DNA of 34,394 nucleotides, taken from assembly GCA_018402565.1 (NCBI GenBank), contig JAGYIQ010000020.1, positions 1-34,394 on the forward strand, written 5' to 3'. Below the pieces are notes generated by a model. It worked only from the letters and a program-made list of their open reading frames with translations. It made no database searches and had not been told where the DNA came from. Made by a program: the position numbers and the translations under genes. This document shows positions 15,651-24,388 of this stretch, one piece after another; position 1 is the first letter of the stretch, and the number at the start of each line of letters is the position of its first letter. Source of the DNA: Pirellulaceae bacterium. GTDB taxonomy: Bacteria > Planctomycetota > Planctomycetia > Pirellulales > Pirellulaceae.

Positions 15651-16982
15651 TCAGATCCTCTCACGGAAAAACTGCTCGATCCGCTCCGCTGTGAACTCGA
15701 GCATCTCTTGCGTGAGCCCAGGGTAAACGCCAATAAACAGTGTCTGATTCATAATGGTGTCGGTGCCCGCGAGATCGCCGTGGATCCGCCGCGGTAGGTG
15801 CATGAAGCCGGGCTGCTTTAGGATATTGCCGCCAAAAACAAGCCGAGTCTCGATATTCATCTCCTCGAGCCATTGGATGAAATCGCGGCGGTCGATGTGG
15901 CTTTTGAGCGTGATCGGAAAACCGAACCACGATGGCTCGGCCTTTGCCGCCCAGCGAGGCAGGACGATGTGCTCCTCGAGAGGCTTGAAACGGTCAAGGT
16001 AGAAGGCTGCGTTGCGGCGACGGGCCTCAATGAACTGTGGCAGCTTCTCGAACTGGGCCACGCCCAGGGCTGCCTGCATCTCGCTCACCTTGAGATTGTA
16101 GCCCAGATTCGAGTAGATGTACTTGTGATCGTAGCCGTAAGGCAGCTGCCCCAGCTGCCACTCGAACCGCATCCCGCAAGTGTTGTTGACCCCCGGCTCG
16201 CACCAGCAGTCTCGGCCCCAGTCGCGGATCGAGAGACAGGTTCGGCGAATCCCGTTGTCGTTGACCACGACCATTCCCCCCTCGCCCATCGTCATGTGGT
16301 GAGCGGGATAGAAAGAGATCGAACTCATGGAGCCAAACGTACCTACCAGCTTGCCATCCCAAGTCGCACCGAGCGCGTCGCAACCGTCCTCGAGCAGCCA
16401 CAAATCGTGCCGCTTCGCCACGTCCATGATGGCATCCATGTCGCACGGAATGCCGACTGTGTGAGGCACGAAAATGCAGCGGGTCCTCGGACCGATCGCG
16501 GCCTCGAGCTGACTGACGTCCACGTCGTACTCGCCCGGCTTGCAGTCCACGAACACCGGCACGAGGCCATGCTGAACGATCGGCGTGAGCGTTGTCGGGA
16601 AGGTTACGGCCGGTGTAAGCACCTCGTCGCCAGGCTTTAGGTGATCCTTCACCTGTGGGCTGCACAATGTCGCGATCATGAGCAGGTTGGCCGACGATCC
16701 CGAGTTTACGAGAAACGCAGCATGTGACGAGAAGTACTGCTTCATCGTCTCTTCAAACTTCCGCGCAAACGGACCGGCTGTGAGCCAATATTGCAGCACG
16801 CTCTCCACGCCATGCTTCATCTCGTTCGCATCGTAGACACGCCCCGCATAACTCACCTTTGTCTTGCCGGGCACGAAAGGCTTGGGTTGATGGACGACTG
16901 CATAGTGCTCCTCAACAAGTCGTAGGATGTCGGCCTCGATGTCTGCCTTGGATCGAGTTGCTGGTGACGAAGCGATGCTCAT
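15651..16982 (-). CDS. rfbH: CDP-4-keto-6-deoxy-glucose 3-dehydrase (RfbH/DdhC)
   Basis: A 443-residue PLP and [2Fe-2S] enzyme that removes the C3 hydroxyl of a CDP-4-keto sugar, the defining step of 3,6-dideoxyhexose synthesis. The aminotransferase-fold lysine is replaced by His228 in SFYPAHHMTMGEGG, the hallmark of the dehydrase. The iron-sulfur cysteines are all present with the family spacing: C201, C259, C261 and C269 (C-x57-C-x1-C-x7-C). FEWQLGQLPYGYDHKY and NLGYNLKVSEMQAALG also fit. ATG 16982 overlaps the upstream stop (ATGA). The partner iron-sulfur flavin reductase (DdhD/AscD) that recycles this enzyme is not in the window. Among the firmest assignments here. Confidence 0.95.
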   Translation of the reverse strand: MSIASSPATRSKADIEADILRLVEEHYAVVHQPKPFVPGKTKVSYAGRVYDANEMKHGVESVLQYWLTAGPFARKFEETMKQYFSSHAAFLVNSGSSANLLMIATLCSPQVKDHLKPGDEVLTPAVTFPTTLTPIVQHGLVPVFVDCKPGEYDVDVSQLEAAIGPRTRCIFVPHTVGIPCDMDAIMDVAKRHDLWLLEDGCDALGATWDGKLVGTFGSMSSISFYPAHHMTMGEGGMVVVNDNGIRRTCLSIRDWGRDCWCEPGVNNTCGMRFEWQLGQLPYGYDHKYIYSNLGYNLKVSEMQAALGVAQFEKLPQFIEARRRNAAFYLDRFKPLEEHIVLPRWAAKAEPSWFGFPITLKSHIDRRDFIQWLEEMNIETRLVFGGNILKQPGFMHLPRRIHGDLAGTDTIMNQTLFIGVYPGLTQEMLEFTAERIEQFFRERI

Positions 16983-18373
16983 GCACTTGCCTTTGGTTGA
17001 AGGGGTGTTTTCGGTGAATAGCCCACGGCGACGTAATGTGCGTTCGGAAAAGCGCCTGGCCTAAACATCCGCCGCGCGTCCAGGAAAATCTTGTCGTCAA
17101 GAAGGTTGGGAGCATCGGCGAGCCCTTCGTAGTCGGGCCAAGGCGTCGCAACAATGACGCCGTCAGCCGTCTCGATAGCAGCTTTCCAATCGTCAACCAG
17201 TCGGATCACGCCGTCGCCGATCGCCGCAACCGCATTGGCTGCCGCGATGGGATCGTGGGCGAGGACCTGAACGCCAAGCTCCACCAAGTGCCGCGCCATA
17301 CGAAGAGAAGAGGACTCACGGACATCGTCAGTGCCCGGCTTGAACGCGAGGCCCAGAAGCAGCACTATGCGGCCGCGAGGGTCGGCACCAAGATGGTCGA
17401 GGAATGGCCGCAACACCGCGACCGGTTGCGCTGCGTTGACGTCGAGCACGGATTGCAACAAGCGGGGTTCGATGCCGCTCGAGGCCGCGATCGTTCGCAT
17501 CGCCTCAACATCCTTAGGGAAGCAGCTACCGCCAAAGCCACACCCCGGCACTAGATACGACAAAATTCCAGGGTTCGCCCGGCGGCCTTCCGAACTGAGT
17601 GGATTCCATCGCTTGTCGGCTGAAACCCCTTGTAACACGTCCATGAAGTCGATTCCGCCGATCGACGCGGCGACGTTGGCCAGTTCGTTAGCGGCGGAAA
17701 TTTGTAGGGCGAGGAGGCAATTGTTAGCGTACTTGATCATTTCAGCCGTCCGGGTATTGACCGCGATCTTCTCGCAGTCCCATGGGGCATAGACGCGATC
17801 GAGGAGATGTCGCGTACCCTCATCTTCATGGCCGAATACGATTCGATCAGGACCCATGAAGTCGGAAACGGCTTCGCCTTCCCGCAGAAACTCGGGGTTC
17901 ATCCCAAGGCCAAAGCCATCGGGCCCAACTCGCCGCCCCGACTCTGATTCAAGCACACCACGAACAACCGTGTCGGTTGTCGCTGGCACCACCGTGCTCT
18001 TCACAACTACCGTGGCGAAACCATCGCGGCCGCGCAGCCAGCGGCCTACCATAGTGGCGGCGGCACAAATCTGTGACAGGTCAATTGCGCCGTCTTTCGA
18101 AGGTGTGCCCACACAGAGTAGGATAACTTCCGCATCGCCCAACGCCCCTTCAGACGCGACGGCTGCTCGGAGCCGGTTCTTGGCCACCACCTCTGCGAGC
18201 AACTGCGGCAACCCTTTCTCGTGAATCGTGGGGATGCCGTGATTGATTGAGGCAACGACCTCTGGCCGCACGTCAAGCACCCGAACAGTATGCCCGTGTG
18301 CCGCAAGGCAGGTGCCGCTAACGAGGCCGACGTACCCGGTGCCAACCACGGTAATGCGAACTGGATCAAACAC
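16979..18373 (-). CDS. UDP-glucose 6-dehydrogenase family protein
   Basis: 464 residues. NAD motif GTGYVG at 11-16, NPEFLREG at 159-166 (catalytic Glu161), K214 in EMIKYANN, and catalytic Cys284 in GFGGSCFPKD. These support four-electron oxidation of an NDP-hexose to the uronate. It starts with GTG at 18373, sharing eight bases with the upstream stop. Between VLQGVSADKR and CGFGGSCFPKD it has a longer loop (WNPLSSEGRRANPGILSYLVPG) than common UDP-glucose dehydrogenases, so it belongs to a side branch. Its place between an SDR and rfbH in a coupled operon led by a cytidylyltransferase raises the question whether it acts on CDP-glucose rather than UDP-glucose. Confidence 0.85.
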   Translation of the reverse strand: MFDPVRITVVGTGYVGLVSGTCLAAHGHTVRVLDVRPEVVASINHGIPTIHEKGLPQLLAEVVAKNRLRAAVASEGALGDAEVILLCVGTPSKDGAIDLSQICAAATMVGRWLRGRDGFATVVVKSTVVPATTDTVVRGVLESESGRRVGPDGFGLGMNPEFLREGEAVSDFMGPDRIVFGHEDEGTRHLLDRVYAPWDCEKIAVNTRTAEMIKYANNCLLALQISAANELANVAASIGGIDFMDVLQGVSADKRWNPLSSEGRRANPGILSYLVPGCGFGGSCFPKDVEAMRTIAASSGIEPRLLQSVLDVNAAQPVAVLRPFLDHLGADPRGRIVLLLGLAFKPGTDDVRESSSLRMARHLVELGVQVLAHDPIAAANAVAAIGDGVIRLVDDWKAAIETADGVIVATPWPDYEGLADAPNLLDDKIFLDARRMFRPGAFPNAHYVAVGYSPKTPLQPKASA

Positions 18374-19469
18374 GTGTGATCACATCTGCTGACGGATTGC
18401 ACGAATAATAATCAAACATCCGGTGTAGTCCAACCTCCAAGCCAATCCGTGGTGCGTATCCGAGCATTTGCCGTGACTTGGTAAGGTCGGGGCAGCGGCG
18501 ACGGGGGTTGTCTCGAAGGTAGTTCGGGTCGTCGCTCAACTGCCTGGTGACACGGAGATCGCGGCCCACAGTTTTGATGACCGCCCGAGCAAGGTCTTCC
18601 ATCGAAATCTCCGGGGATTCCGCTCCGATGTTGAAGGCCTCACCGTCGTGCGGCGACAGGAGCACGAGTAGGTATCCTGTAATGGCATCGGTGATGTAGC
18701 AAAAGGTGCGTGTCGCTTGCCCGTCGGAAAGCAAAGCGATGTTGCGGCCTGCCAGCGCGTCGCGAAAAAAGTCCGGAAGAACGCGACGATCATCGATTGA
18801 GAGGCCGGGGCCGTAGTTGTTGAACGGCCGAGCCACCTTTACCGGAACGTCGTGGACCTGGTGGAACGTCGCGCAGAGCGTTTCACCGTAGCGCTTCGAT
18901 TCGTCATAGCACGCCCGCGGCCCGGTGCAACTCACGAAGCCGCGGTAGTCTTCGGCTGTTGGGATATGTGCGGGGTCGGGATCGCCATAAATCTCACTAC
19001 TCGAGAAAAACAGAAAGCTCTCGGGCCTTCGCGCCACCGCATGGTCAAGAAGATTCCGCAGGCCAATCACGTTGGCGTCCATCGTCTCCAACGGAAACTT
19101 CCTGTAATAGACGGGCGACGCCACAGAGGCAGCGTGAATGATGAATTCGGTAGCCGGATAATCGCGATTGGCTACGATGTCGGCCTTTCGAACATCTATG
19201 TCATCACGGGCGGCCATCACCTCGAGCCACGCCGGCACTCCGCGAAGATAGTTGTCGAGAGCCACTAGCCGACAGGGGACCTCCAGATGGCCCAAGTCAT
19301 TGAGCCTGGCAAAGAAATGCACGAACTGGGATCCAAGGAAACCGGCGGCCCCCGTGAGCACGACCGTCTTGCCAGCGAAGCGCTTAACGCGGTCGCCAAG
19401 GTTCGCGACAATCTCGTCTGCATCTCGCTGGAAGATTGATTGAATAGTGGTGTTTGCGCTCGAGTTCAT
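18366..19469 (-). CDS. SDR family NAD-dependent epimerase/dehydratase, UDP-glucuronate-decarboxylase-like
   Basis: 367 residues. The NAD motif GAAGFLG starts at 40, after a 35-residue N-terminal extension. IIHAASVASPVYYRKFPLET is at about 110-129, the active-site loop FFSSSEIYGD has S157-S158-E159, and the catalytic pair is Y188-x3-K192 in ACYDESKRYGET. YDE.KR..ETL and ASxASP..Y recall UDP-xylose synthase (UXS). Dehydratases such as RmlB and CDP-glucose 4,6-dehydratase carry T-D-E/K at the S-S-E position, so decarboxylation fits better than 4,6-dehydration. ATG 19469 overlaps the rfbF stop (ATGA), and the end overlaps the GTG of the dehydrogenase by eight bases. It sits where ddhB would be expected, so a dehydratase role cannot be excluded. 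Confidence 0.75.
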   Translation of the reverse strand: MNSSANTTIQSIFQRDADEIVANLGDRVKRFAGKTVVLTGAAGFLGSQFVHFFARLNDLGHLEVPCRLVALDNYLRGVPAWLEVMAARDDIDVRKADIVANRDYPATEFIIHAASVASPVYYRKFPLETMDANVIGLRNLLDHAVARRPESFLFFSSSEIYGDPDPAHIPTAEDYRGFVSCTGPRACYDESKRYGETLCATFHQVHDVPVKVARPFNNYGPGLSIDDRRVLPDFFRDALAGRNIALLSDGQATRTFCYITDAITGYLLVLLSPHDGEAFNIGAESPEISMEDLARAVIKTVGRDLRVTRQLSDDPNYLRDNPRRRCPDLTKSRQMLGYAPRIGLEVGLHRMFDYYSCNPSADVITRV

Positions 19470-20251
19470 GCCCATACTTTCCACGGCGCCTTGCCTTCGA
19501 TCCACATGGTGTTCAAGAGCATATACTCTTGGTAGGTGTCCATGGGCTGCCAAAACCCATCGTGCCGAAAGACCGAAAGGTCTCTGGCCTTCACCAAGGA
19601 TTCCATCGGGCCACGCTCAAGCATCATGGCGGGATCATCGGAAAGGTAGTCGAAGAGCCGACGGTCACAAACCATGTAACCGCCGTTGATGTATCCCCCT
19701 TCCGCCTGCGGTTTCTCGTTGAAGTGAGTGACGGCGGAATCGCGCCCAATACCAAGCTCACCAAAGCGACCCGGCGGATGCACGCCTGTCAGCGTGCAGG
19801 CGCGGCCATGCTGGCGGTGGAAAGCGACTGAAGCGGAGATATCGACATCGCCCACACCGTCACCGTAGGTCAAGAGAAACGTGCCGTCGCTTCCGAGGTA
19901 CTTCTCGATTCGCTTCACGCGGTAAGCCGTCATGCTGTTTTCGCCGGTGTCAGCCAGCGTGACCTTCCACTCCAGCTCGTCGGCCCGATCATGGAACGTC
20001 ACCGCGTTTTCGCGGCCAAGCTCCAGCGTGATGTCGCTGGTGGCCCAGAGGTAATTGCGGAAGAAATCCTTGATCATCTCCCCTTTATACCCGAGACACA
20101 GAATAAATTCCTGGTGACCGTGAGATGCGTAGATCTTCATGATGTGCCAAAGAATCGGCATCCCGCCGATTGGGACCATCGGCTTCGGGCGATACTCGGT
20201 CTCCTCGCGGAGTCGCGTGCCCTTGCCACCGCAGAGGATCACAACCTTCAT
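19466..20251 (-). CDS. rfbF: Glucose-1-phosphate cytidylyltransferase
   Basis: A 261-residue nucleotidyltransferase making CDP-glucose from CTP and glucose 1-phosphate. The N-terminal signature is CGGKGTRLREETEYRPKPM, with PKPMVPIGGMPILWHIM, then LTYGDGVGDVD (metal-binding Asp), HFNEKPQAEGGYINGGYMV and GFWQPMDTYQEYMLLNTMW. These distinguish RfbF from RmlA and GalU (GAGxGTRL). Length is normal for RfbF. It is the first gene of the seven-gene cassette, with AGGGA before ATG 20251. Its stop overlaps the next start (ATGA), which ties CDP-glucose production to all that follows. Confidence 0.95.
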   Translation of the reverse strand: MKVVILCGGKGTRLREETEYRPKPMVPIGGMPILWHIMKIYASHGHQEFILCLGYKGEMIKDFFRNYLWATSDITLELGRENAVTFHDRADELEWKVTLADTGENSMTAYRVKRIEKYLGSDGTFLLTYGDGVGDVDISASVAFHRQHGRACTLTGVHPPGRFGELGIGRDSAVTHFNEKPQAEGGYINGGYMVCDRRLFDYLSDDPAMMLERGPMESLVKARDLSVFRHDGFWQPMDTYQEYMLLNTMWIEGKAPWKVWA

Positions 20252-20809
20252 GTTCGCGTCCCTACAGAGATTCGGCTGGTCGGAGGTTCAGCGTAATCAT
20301 CGCCGGTGCGGCGACGACCGCTGAGGTATTCAACACAAGTGAAACTCTCGCCTCAAGGGGGCCCCAGGTCGCTCAGCGCCCGTGGGGGTCGCCCGCGCAA
20401 TGTTGCTCGTAAACCCGGAACCACGTTTCGGCCTATGTTTGGAGTTAGCGGAGGCACCAAAACCGACGAGCTAGACACGCTTATCCGAAACCTACCAGGG
20501 TATTCCGCATACTCCCGAAGCCCCGCAGGACGGACGCAACGAAAACACCACACCCAGAAAGCCACTAACGCCGCCGCTGATCGCAGAACCGCACTTCCTC
20601 CGGCCGACGTCACACATCGACGCTTATGGTTCCCGCCTCAATTGATGGCGACGCTGCGCCCCAGCTCACGAACCCGATCCGCATATCTCATACTTGCGCT
20701 TACAGCCAGTTTACGCAGGCCGAGATCAGGGGCTAGCCCCAAACCACCCAAGTTGCTTTCAACAGCTTACTTATGGTCAATGCCGCAAAGCACGACGCGT
20801 ACACATAAT
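20252..20809. other. 558-base gap upstream of rfbF
   Basis: No convincing gene. The promoter of the CDP-sugar cassette should lie in its left part, reading to the left, but I see no clear -35/-10 pair. One minus-strand frame ending at 20638-20640 reads GLRKLAVSASMRYADRVREL and stops shortly after, and an 86-codon minus-strand frame (20353-20613) has a hydrophobic patch; both could be relics or chance. The gap separates the cassette from the FkbM gene, so the latter may be its own unit. Confidence 0.4.
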
Positions 20810-21607
20810 TCATGTGCGGCGCTCAACCGCTGCTATCGACTTGGTCAGCATGCGTTGCTCCTGAATCGCTCGCGATCTTTCCCGGAGTCGGGGACAGACA
20901 AAGATCGCATCCATCCACTGAAGTCGGCCCGTGCGACCCGAGAAAACCGGATTGTAGATCCCATGGAGAGCATAACCGTGATTATGCAAATACCCGCTGA
21001 TCTCGCCAAACAGGGCGTGGTCTTGGTAAAACGGGAGGAGGAAAGCCTCCGTGCAGATAATGCTTACCCGCTCCGACGCTAGAGCTCGTTTGGCCCCCTG
21101 TAGAGCCCGCATTTCACCGCCCTGCAAATCCATTTTTAAAAGATCGATCCGAAGGTCCACTTTGTCTTCGAGCAGCGCATCGAGAGTCACAGTCTCGACG
21201 TTTCGAACATCGGTAGTATGCATTACTTTCCGATATGACACCGGAAGACTCTTGTGATTGGGCTTGAGTAGCGAACTGACGTCCTTTGAGGCCCCGATGT
21301 GAAATTCCGCAACTCCCTCGTTGTCCGAAAGCGCTGCCTGCAACACCGTATGGTTTGGGAACAACGCGCGTAGACCCGAAGCCAGTTCACTGATTGGTTC
21401 GATGCATGTCAGATGTGCATCCGGGAACAACTCGCGATAGCACGTCGCCGCCCTGCCGACGTTAGCGCCTACATCAAAAATGTGTGCCACTTTCTCCTCG
21501 GCTAAGAGGTTCGACTGCTCTTCATAATAAGAATGATCGATCGGATGAACATCATAGCCCCACTTTTGAATCTGTAGACGTACCCATTGAAGGATCTTGG
21601 CTTTCAT
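20810..21607 (-). CDS. FkbM-family methyltransferase
   Basis: A 265-residue SAM-dependent O-methyltransferase that would methylate a hydroxyl of a sugar. SAM motif I is FDVGANVGRAATCY near residue 45, followed by LTCIEPISE, VLQAALSDNEGVAEF and the FkbM-specific DLLKMDLQGGEMRALQGA. The usual E in D-V-E-G-x-E is replaced (DLQGGE), which also occurs in related proteins. ATG 21607 is preceded by GAAAG; a TTG at 21616 would add three residues. Basic C-terminal tail of about 30 residues. Isolated by gaps on both sides. Confidence 0.85.
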   Translation of the reverse strand: MKAKILQWVRLQIQKWGYDVHPIDHSYYEEQSNLLAEEKVAHIFDVGANVGRAATCYRELFPDAHLTCIEPISELASGLRALFPNHTVLQAALSDNEGVAEFHIGASKDVSSLLKPNHKSLPVSYRKVMHTTDVRNVETVTLDALLEDKVDLRIDLLKMDLQGGEMRALQGAKRALASERVSIICTEAFLLPFYQDHALFGEISGYLHNHGYALHGIYNPVFSGRTGRLQWMDAIFVCPRLRERSRAIQEQRMLTKSIAAVERRT

Positions 21608-21725
21608 GGCTTTCAATCTTGAATCTGACGCTAGTCAGCTAGCTTGCGTAACGTGACTGTGAATCCGCTGCACTGAAGTTGCGTGCCAGGATTTGAAACC
21701 TTTTCGGCCGCAACTCCTCGCCTGT

Positions 21726-23285
21726 CTATACGGCTGGTTTCCGCCGTCGGCTTAGGAATACTTCGTCTCTAAGCCCTGCCCACGCCTCCGGTGCAAAAAT
21801 CCGAATCAATCCAACATATCCTAGCAGAGCCAAGAGGACGGTTGAAACTATGCGTAAGACACAGCCGAAGTGATCGGCCGGCACTGGAATTACGGAAAGC
21901 GCTGACAAAGCCAGGCCCATCGCTAATGCGCTGCAGGCCATCGGTCGGCAAAAGATTTCGAACACATGCCGCCACGTTCCTCCCGACGTCTGTATCGCAA
22001 GATAAACAAGGGTTGGCCCCGAAATCCATGAGAATACGAGCACACCCATTGCAGCTCCGATTGCGTCGCCAGCAAACGCTCCTAGAGCAACACAGACGGG
22101 AAAAAGGACGGCGGCGGTAGCGGAATAGACAGCGAGGAGGCGATACCTGCCTTGGGCCTTGATCATGCTTGCGGCGACGTGGCTAATTACGCTCAATGAC
22201 CAAGCTACACTGAATACCTGGACAAGACCGACAGCGGGCCGCCATCGTTCACCAAACAGCAACTCGATGACCGGGGATGCGATCGCCGCCTGGAGCAGAC
22301 ATGCAGGCGCGGCCACAAGCATGAGCATCGACGCAGCCCGCTTAAACCCGGCCAGCTGCCGCTCTGGGTCTTTTTGGAGTCTCGCCAGAGATGGCAACAG
22401 AACAGTCGCGACGTTAAGCGAAAGCAACTGGAGCGTCTGAGTTGAGAGATTTCGTGCCCAGAAGTATGTCCCAACGACAGTTTTGTCCTCATACAGCCGA
22501 CCCAGGAGAACAAAGTCGACATGCCATGGAATGGCCATGAGAACTCCGCAGACCACCAACAGCAGACTCTCACCCACCATATACTTCCAACGACTGAGGT
22601 CCAGACGGAACATTAGCTCGGGCATTGCAAGAAACCATAAGCCAACTGTGCGAACCACTTCTGACAGTGTCAGGGGTAGGATAATGCTGACCGCTCCAAA
22701 CCCTCCTGATGCTAATAGAACGCTTAACGCGACCGCCAGGACTGATTGGCCAAACGCCAACGTTGCCAGTGCGCCGAACCGCAACTGCGACTGAAGATTT
22801 GCAGCCGGAACAGTGGCTAACGACCGCACGCAAACTGTAATTGCAACAAGATAGAGCAGGCGAGCAAGTTGCGGAGCATTGAAAAACTCTGCCAACAAAG
22901 GCGCCGTCCCAAGCAATACCAAAGCCGTTGCTGATCCTATCGCAATCGCCATCCAGAACGCTGCGCTAGCCCAGCGATTAAAATGCCGCGCACGTTGGAC
23001 AAGGATCTCCTCTAAACCGGCCCTTTGGACGCTATTTGCAAAAAAAGCGATGCTCAGTGCAAGACTCGCCTCTCCAAAGTCTGCCGGAACAAGCAGCCAC
23101 GCGAGAGCTATCTGCCCGAATACATTGAGCACTTTCGACGCCAGAGTCTGCGCGAAAAAGAACGACACTCCCTTCAAGCTCGCTCTGCCTAACGGCACAC
23201 CGCTTCTGGGATGGTCGCGTAACTTCCCGGGCATAGGCTCAGACTGTGGGCTTTCCGCCGCACCCATGGCAAGTCGGTCCGTCAC
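21726..23285 (-). CDS. Oligosaccharide flippase 2 (Wzx/WzxC-like)
   Basis: A 519-residue membrane protein with about 12-14 hydrophobic segments after a 30-residue soluble N-terminus. The first helix pair (LKGVSFFFAQTLASKVLNVF, then LAWLLVPADFGEASLAL) and IEELLVQR-like text in GLEEILVQRARHF are typical of WzxC/polysaccharide export proteins. LVYLAIQ and the final basic tail SRRRKPAV end it. GTG 23285 is chosen because GGAG lies eight bases upstream (GGAGTTCTGGAGGTG); ATG at residue 7 has worse spacing. It is longer than, and not obviously a copy of, the flippase at 7345. By eye its base composition is lower in GC than that gene. Confidence 0.87.
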   Translation of the reverse strand: MTDRLAMGAAESPQSEPMPGKLRDHPRSGVPLGRASLKGVSFFFAQTLASKVLNVFGQIALAWLLVPADFGEASLALSIAFFANSVQRAGLEEILVQRARHFNRWASAAFWMAIAIGSATALVLLGTAPLLAEFFNAPQLARLLYLVAITVCVRSLATVPAANLQSQLRFGALATLAFGQSVLAVALSVLLASGGFGAVSIILPLTLSEVVRTVGLWFLAMPELMFRLDLSRWKYMVGESLLLVVCGVLMAIPWHVDFVLLGRLYEDKTVVGTYFWARNLSTQTLQLLSLNVATVLLPSLARLQKDPERQLAGFKRAASMLMLVAAPACLLQAAIASPVIELLFGERWRPAVGLVQVFSVAWSLSVISHVAASMIKAQGRYRLLAVYSATAAVLFPVCVALGAFAGDAIGAAMGVLVFSWISGPTLVYLAIQTSGGTWRHVFEIFCRPMACSALAMGLALSALSVIPVPADHFGCVLRIVSTVLLALLGYVGLIRIFAPEAWAGLRDEVFLSRRRKPAV

Positions 23286-23366
23286 CTCCAGAACTCCGGC
23301 CCTCTTGTCAGCGTTGCCGCCAGACTATCACACATCCTAGCGAATCCGTATCTGCCAGTAGCGGGG

Positions 23367-24254
23367 TCACAAGTTTGCCACCACGGTGTCATGGAGCAAT
23401 TCGCCGGGCTGCCATTCACCTTCAAATGATCGGGAGTCTGGTGGGAACACCCTTTCGTCCCATTTGCCCGGACAATACAGCGTCGGCATTTGCCCGAAAA
23501 AGCTAGCCCACATGCTGAATGTCGAATGCCCGCTTGCGAAGAGCAGTTTCGCCTTGGCCAAAACAAGAATGTCGCCGGCCGTTGTTCCATGGTCCAAGAG
23601 TTGACAATTAGGCACCTCCAGTAATGCGCGCAACTCATGTTCCCATCCGTCCGATACAACATATATCGGCAAATCCGACAACCCCGGAGTTGCCCGCACG
23701 GTTTTGGCCGCCGATAAGAACCAGCTTAACGGCGTGTACCAGATCTTTCGGCTAAGTTCCTCTTCCGAGACGCCAGGCGGCACTCTATCACCGCGACGGA
23801 CATGCATTGCAATAAATGGGCCGGATAGTTCTGCAACTCGAGCCGTGATGGGACGGGCCACGATTTTCTGGAACTCCGCAAGCAGTTCTCGGTGGTGACC
23901 CCAGAGGTCCCGGAAATAGTTTCCCAAGCCAGCGAATTCCACGACGCGTGAGGAAGGATTCCGTAGGAACCCGACGCTGTCACTCGCAAACTGCGACTCC
24001 GGCTCGTGAGGCAGCGTCGCCAGAATCCAGCCTCGCCGAAATCCACCGATATAGCCAGCGTTAGTAAACTCTCCAATAAAAAGCCGCGTCTTTTTCTCTC
24101 GCCTAAGGAAAGCTCCTATGCGCGGCTGTACCCACCGCGGAGCAAGCACTGGCAGATTATGCCGCCTAGCGAAGATAACTGCCCTTGCCCACGGGAGCAT
24201 GCAGTTGCCCAAGCCGGATCTTCCTATCTTGGGATGACAGTACACTACAGCCAT
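23367..24254 (-). CDS. Family 11 glycosyltransferase (alpha-1,2-fucosyltransferase-like)
   Basis: 295 residues. The GT11/GT-B signatures are visible: GRSGLGNCMLPWARAVIFAR at 11-30 and the donor-binding motif HVRRGD at 151-156 (family H-x-R-R-x-D). Later IYVVSDGWEHEL and LLDHGTTAGDILVLAKAKLL followed by SGHSTFSMWASFF match the motif that places the acceptor. Such enzymes add fucose, but the family also uses other 6-deoxy donors, and no GDP-fucose genes are in the window. ATG 24254 has GGAG eight bases upstream; a GTG at 24272 is in frame but the binding site lies inside that extension. Confidence 0.85.
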   Translation of the reverse strand: MAVVYCHPKIGRSGLGNCMLPWARAVIFARRHNLPVLAPRWVQPRIGAFLRREKKTRLFIGEFTNAGYIGGFRRGWILATLPHEPESQFASDSVGFLRNPSSRVVEFAGLGNYFRDLWGHHRELLAEFQKIVARPITARVAELSGPFIAMHVRRGDRVPPGVSEEELSRKIWYTPLSWFLSAAKTVRATPGLSDLPIYVVSDGWEHELRALLEVPNCQLLDHGTTAGDILVLAKAKLLFASGHSTFSMWASFFGQMPTLYCPGKWDERVFPPDSRSFEGEWQPGELLHDTVVANL

Positions 24255-24388
24255 ACAAGCTTCTCCGCGCACAAACGCCTTCGGGCGTCGCTACAGTTCT
24301 ACAACTTAGCGCACTTCGAGCCAACCGTGGAGGCTCAATCGTTGGGCCTGCCCTGTCTTACAGAGCTGCATATCAATTCGCACAGTTT

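Noticed and set aside
15873..16640. 255-codon plus-strand frame
   Set aside because: Antisense to rfbH, whose catalytic residues are all present on the other strand.
20306..21082. 258-codon plus-strand frame
   Set aside because: Half of it is antisense to the FkbM gene; the rest has no start signal or motif.
21630..21643. Short palindrome GCTAG-TCAG-CTAGC before the FkbM gene
   Set aside because: Only five base pairs with no matching context; could be chance.
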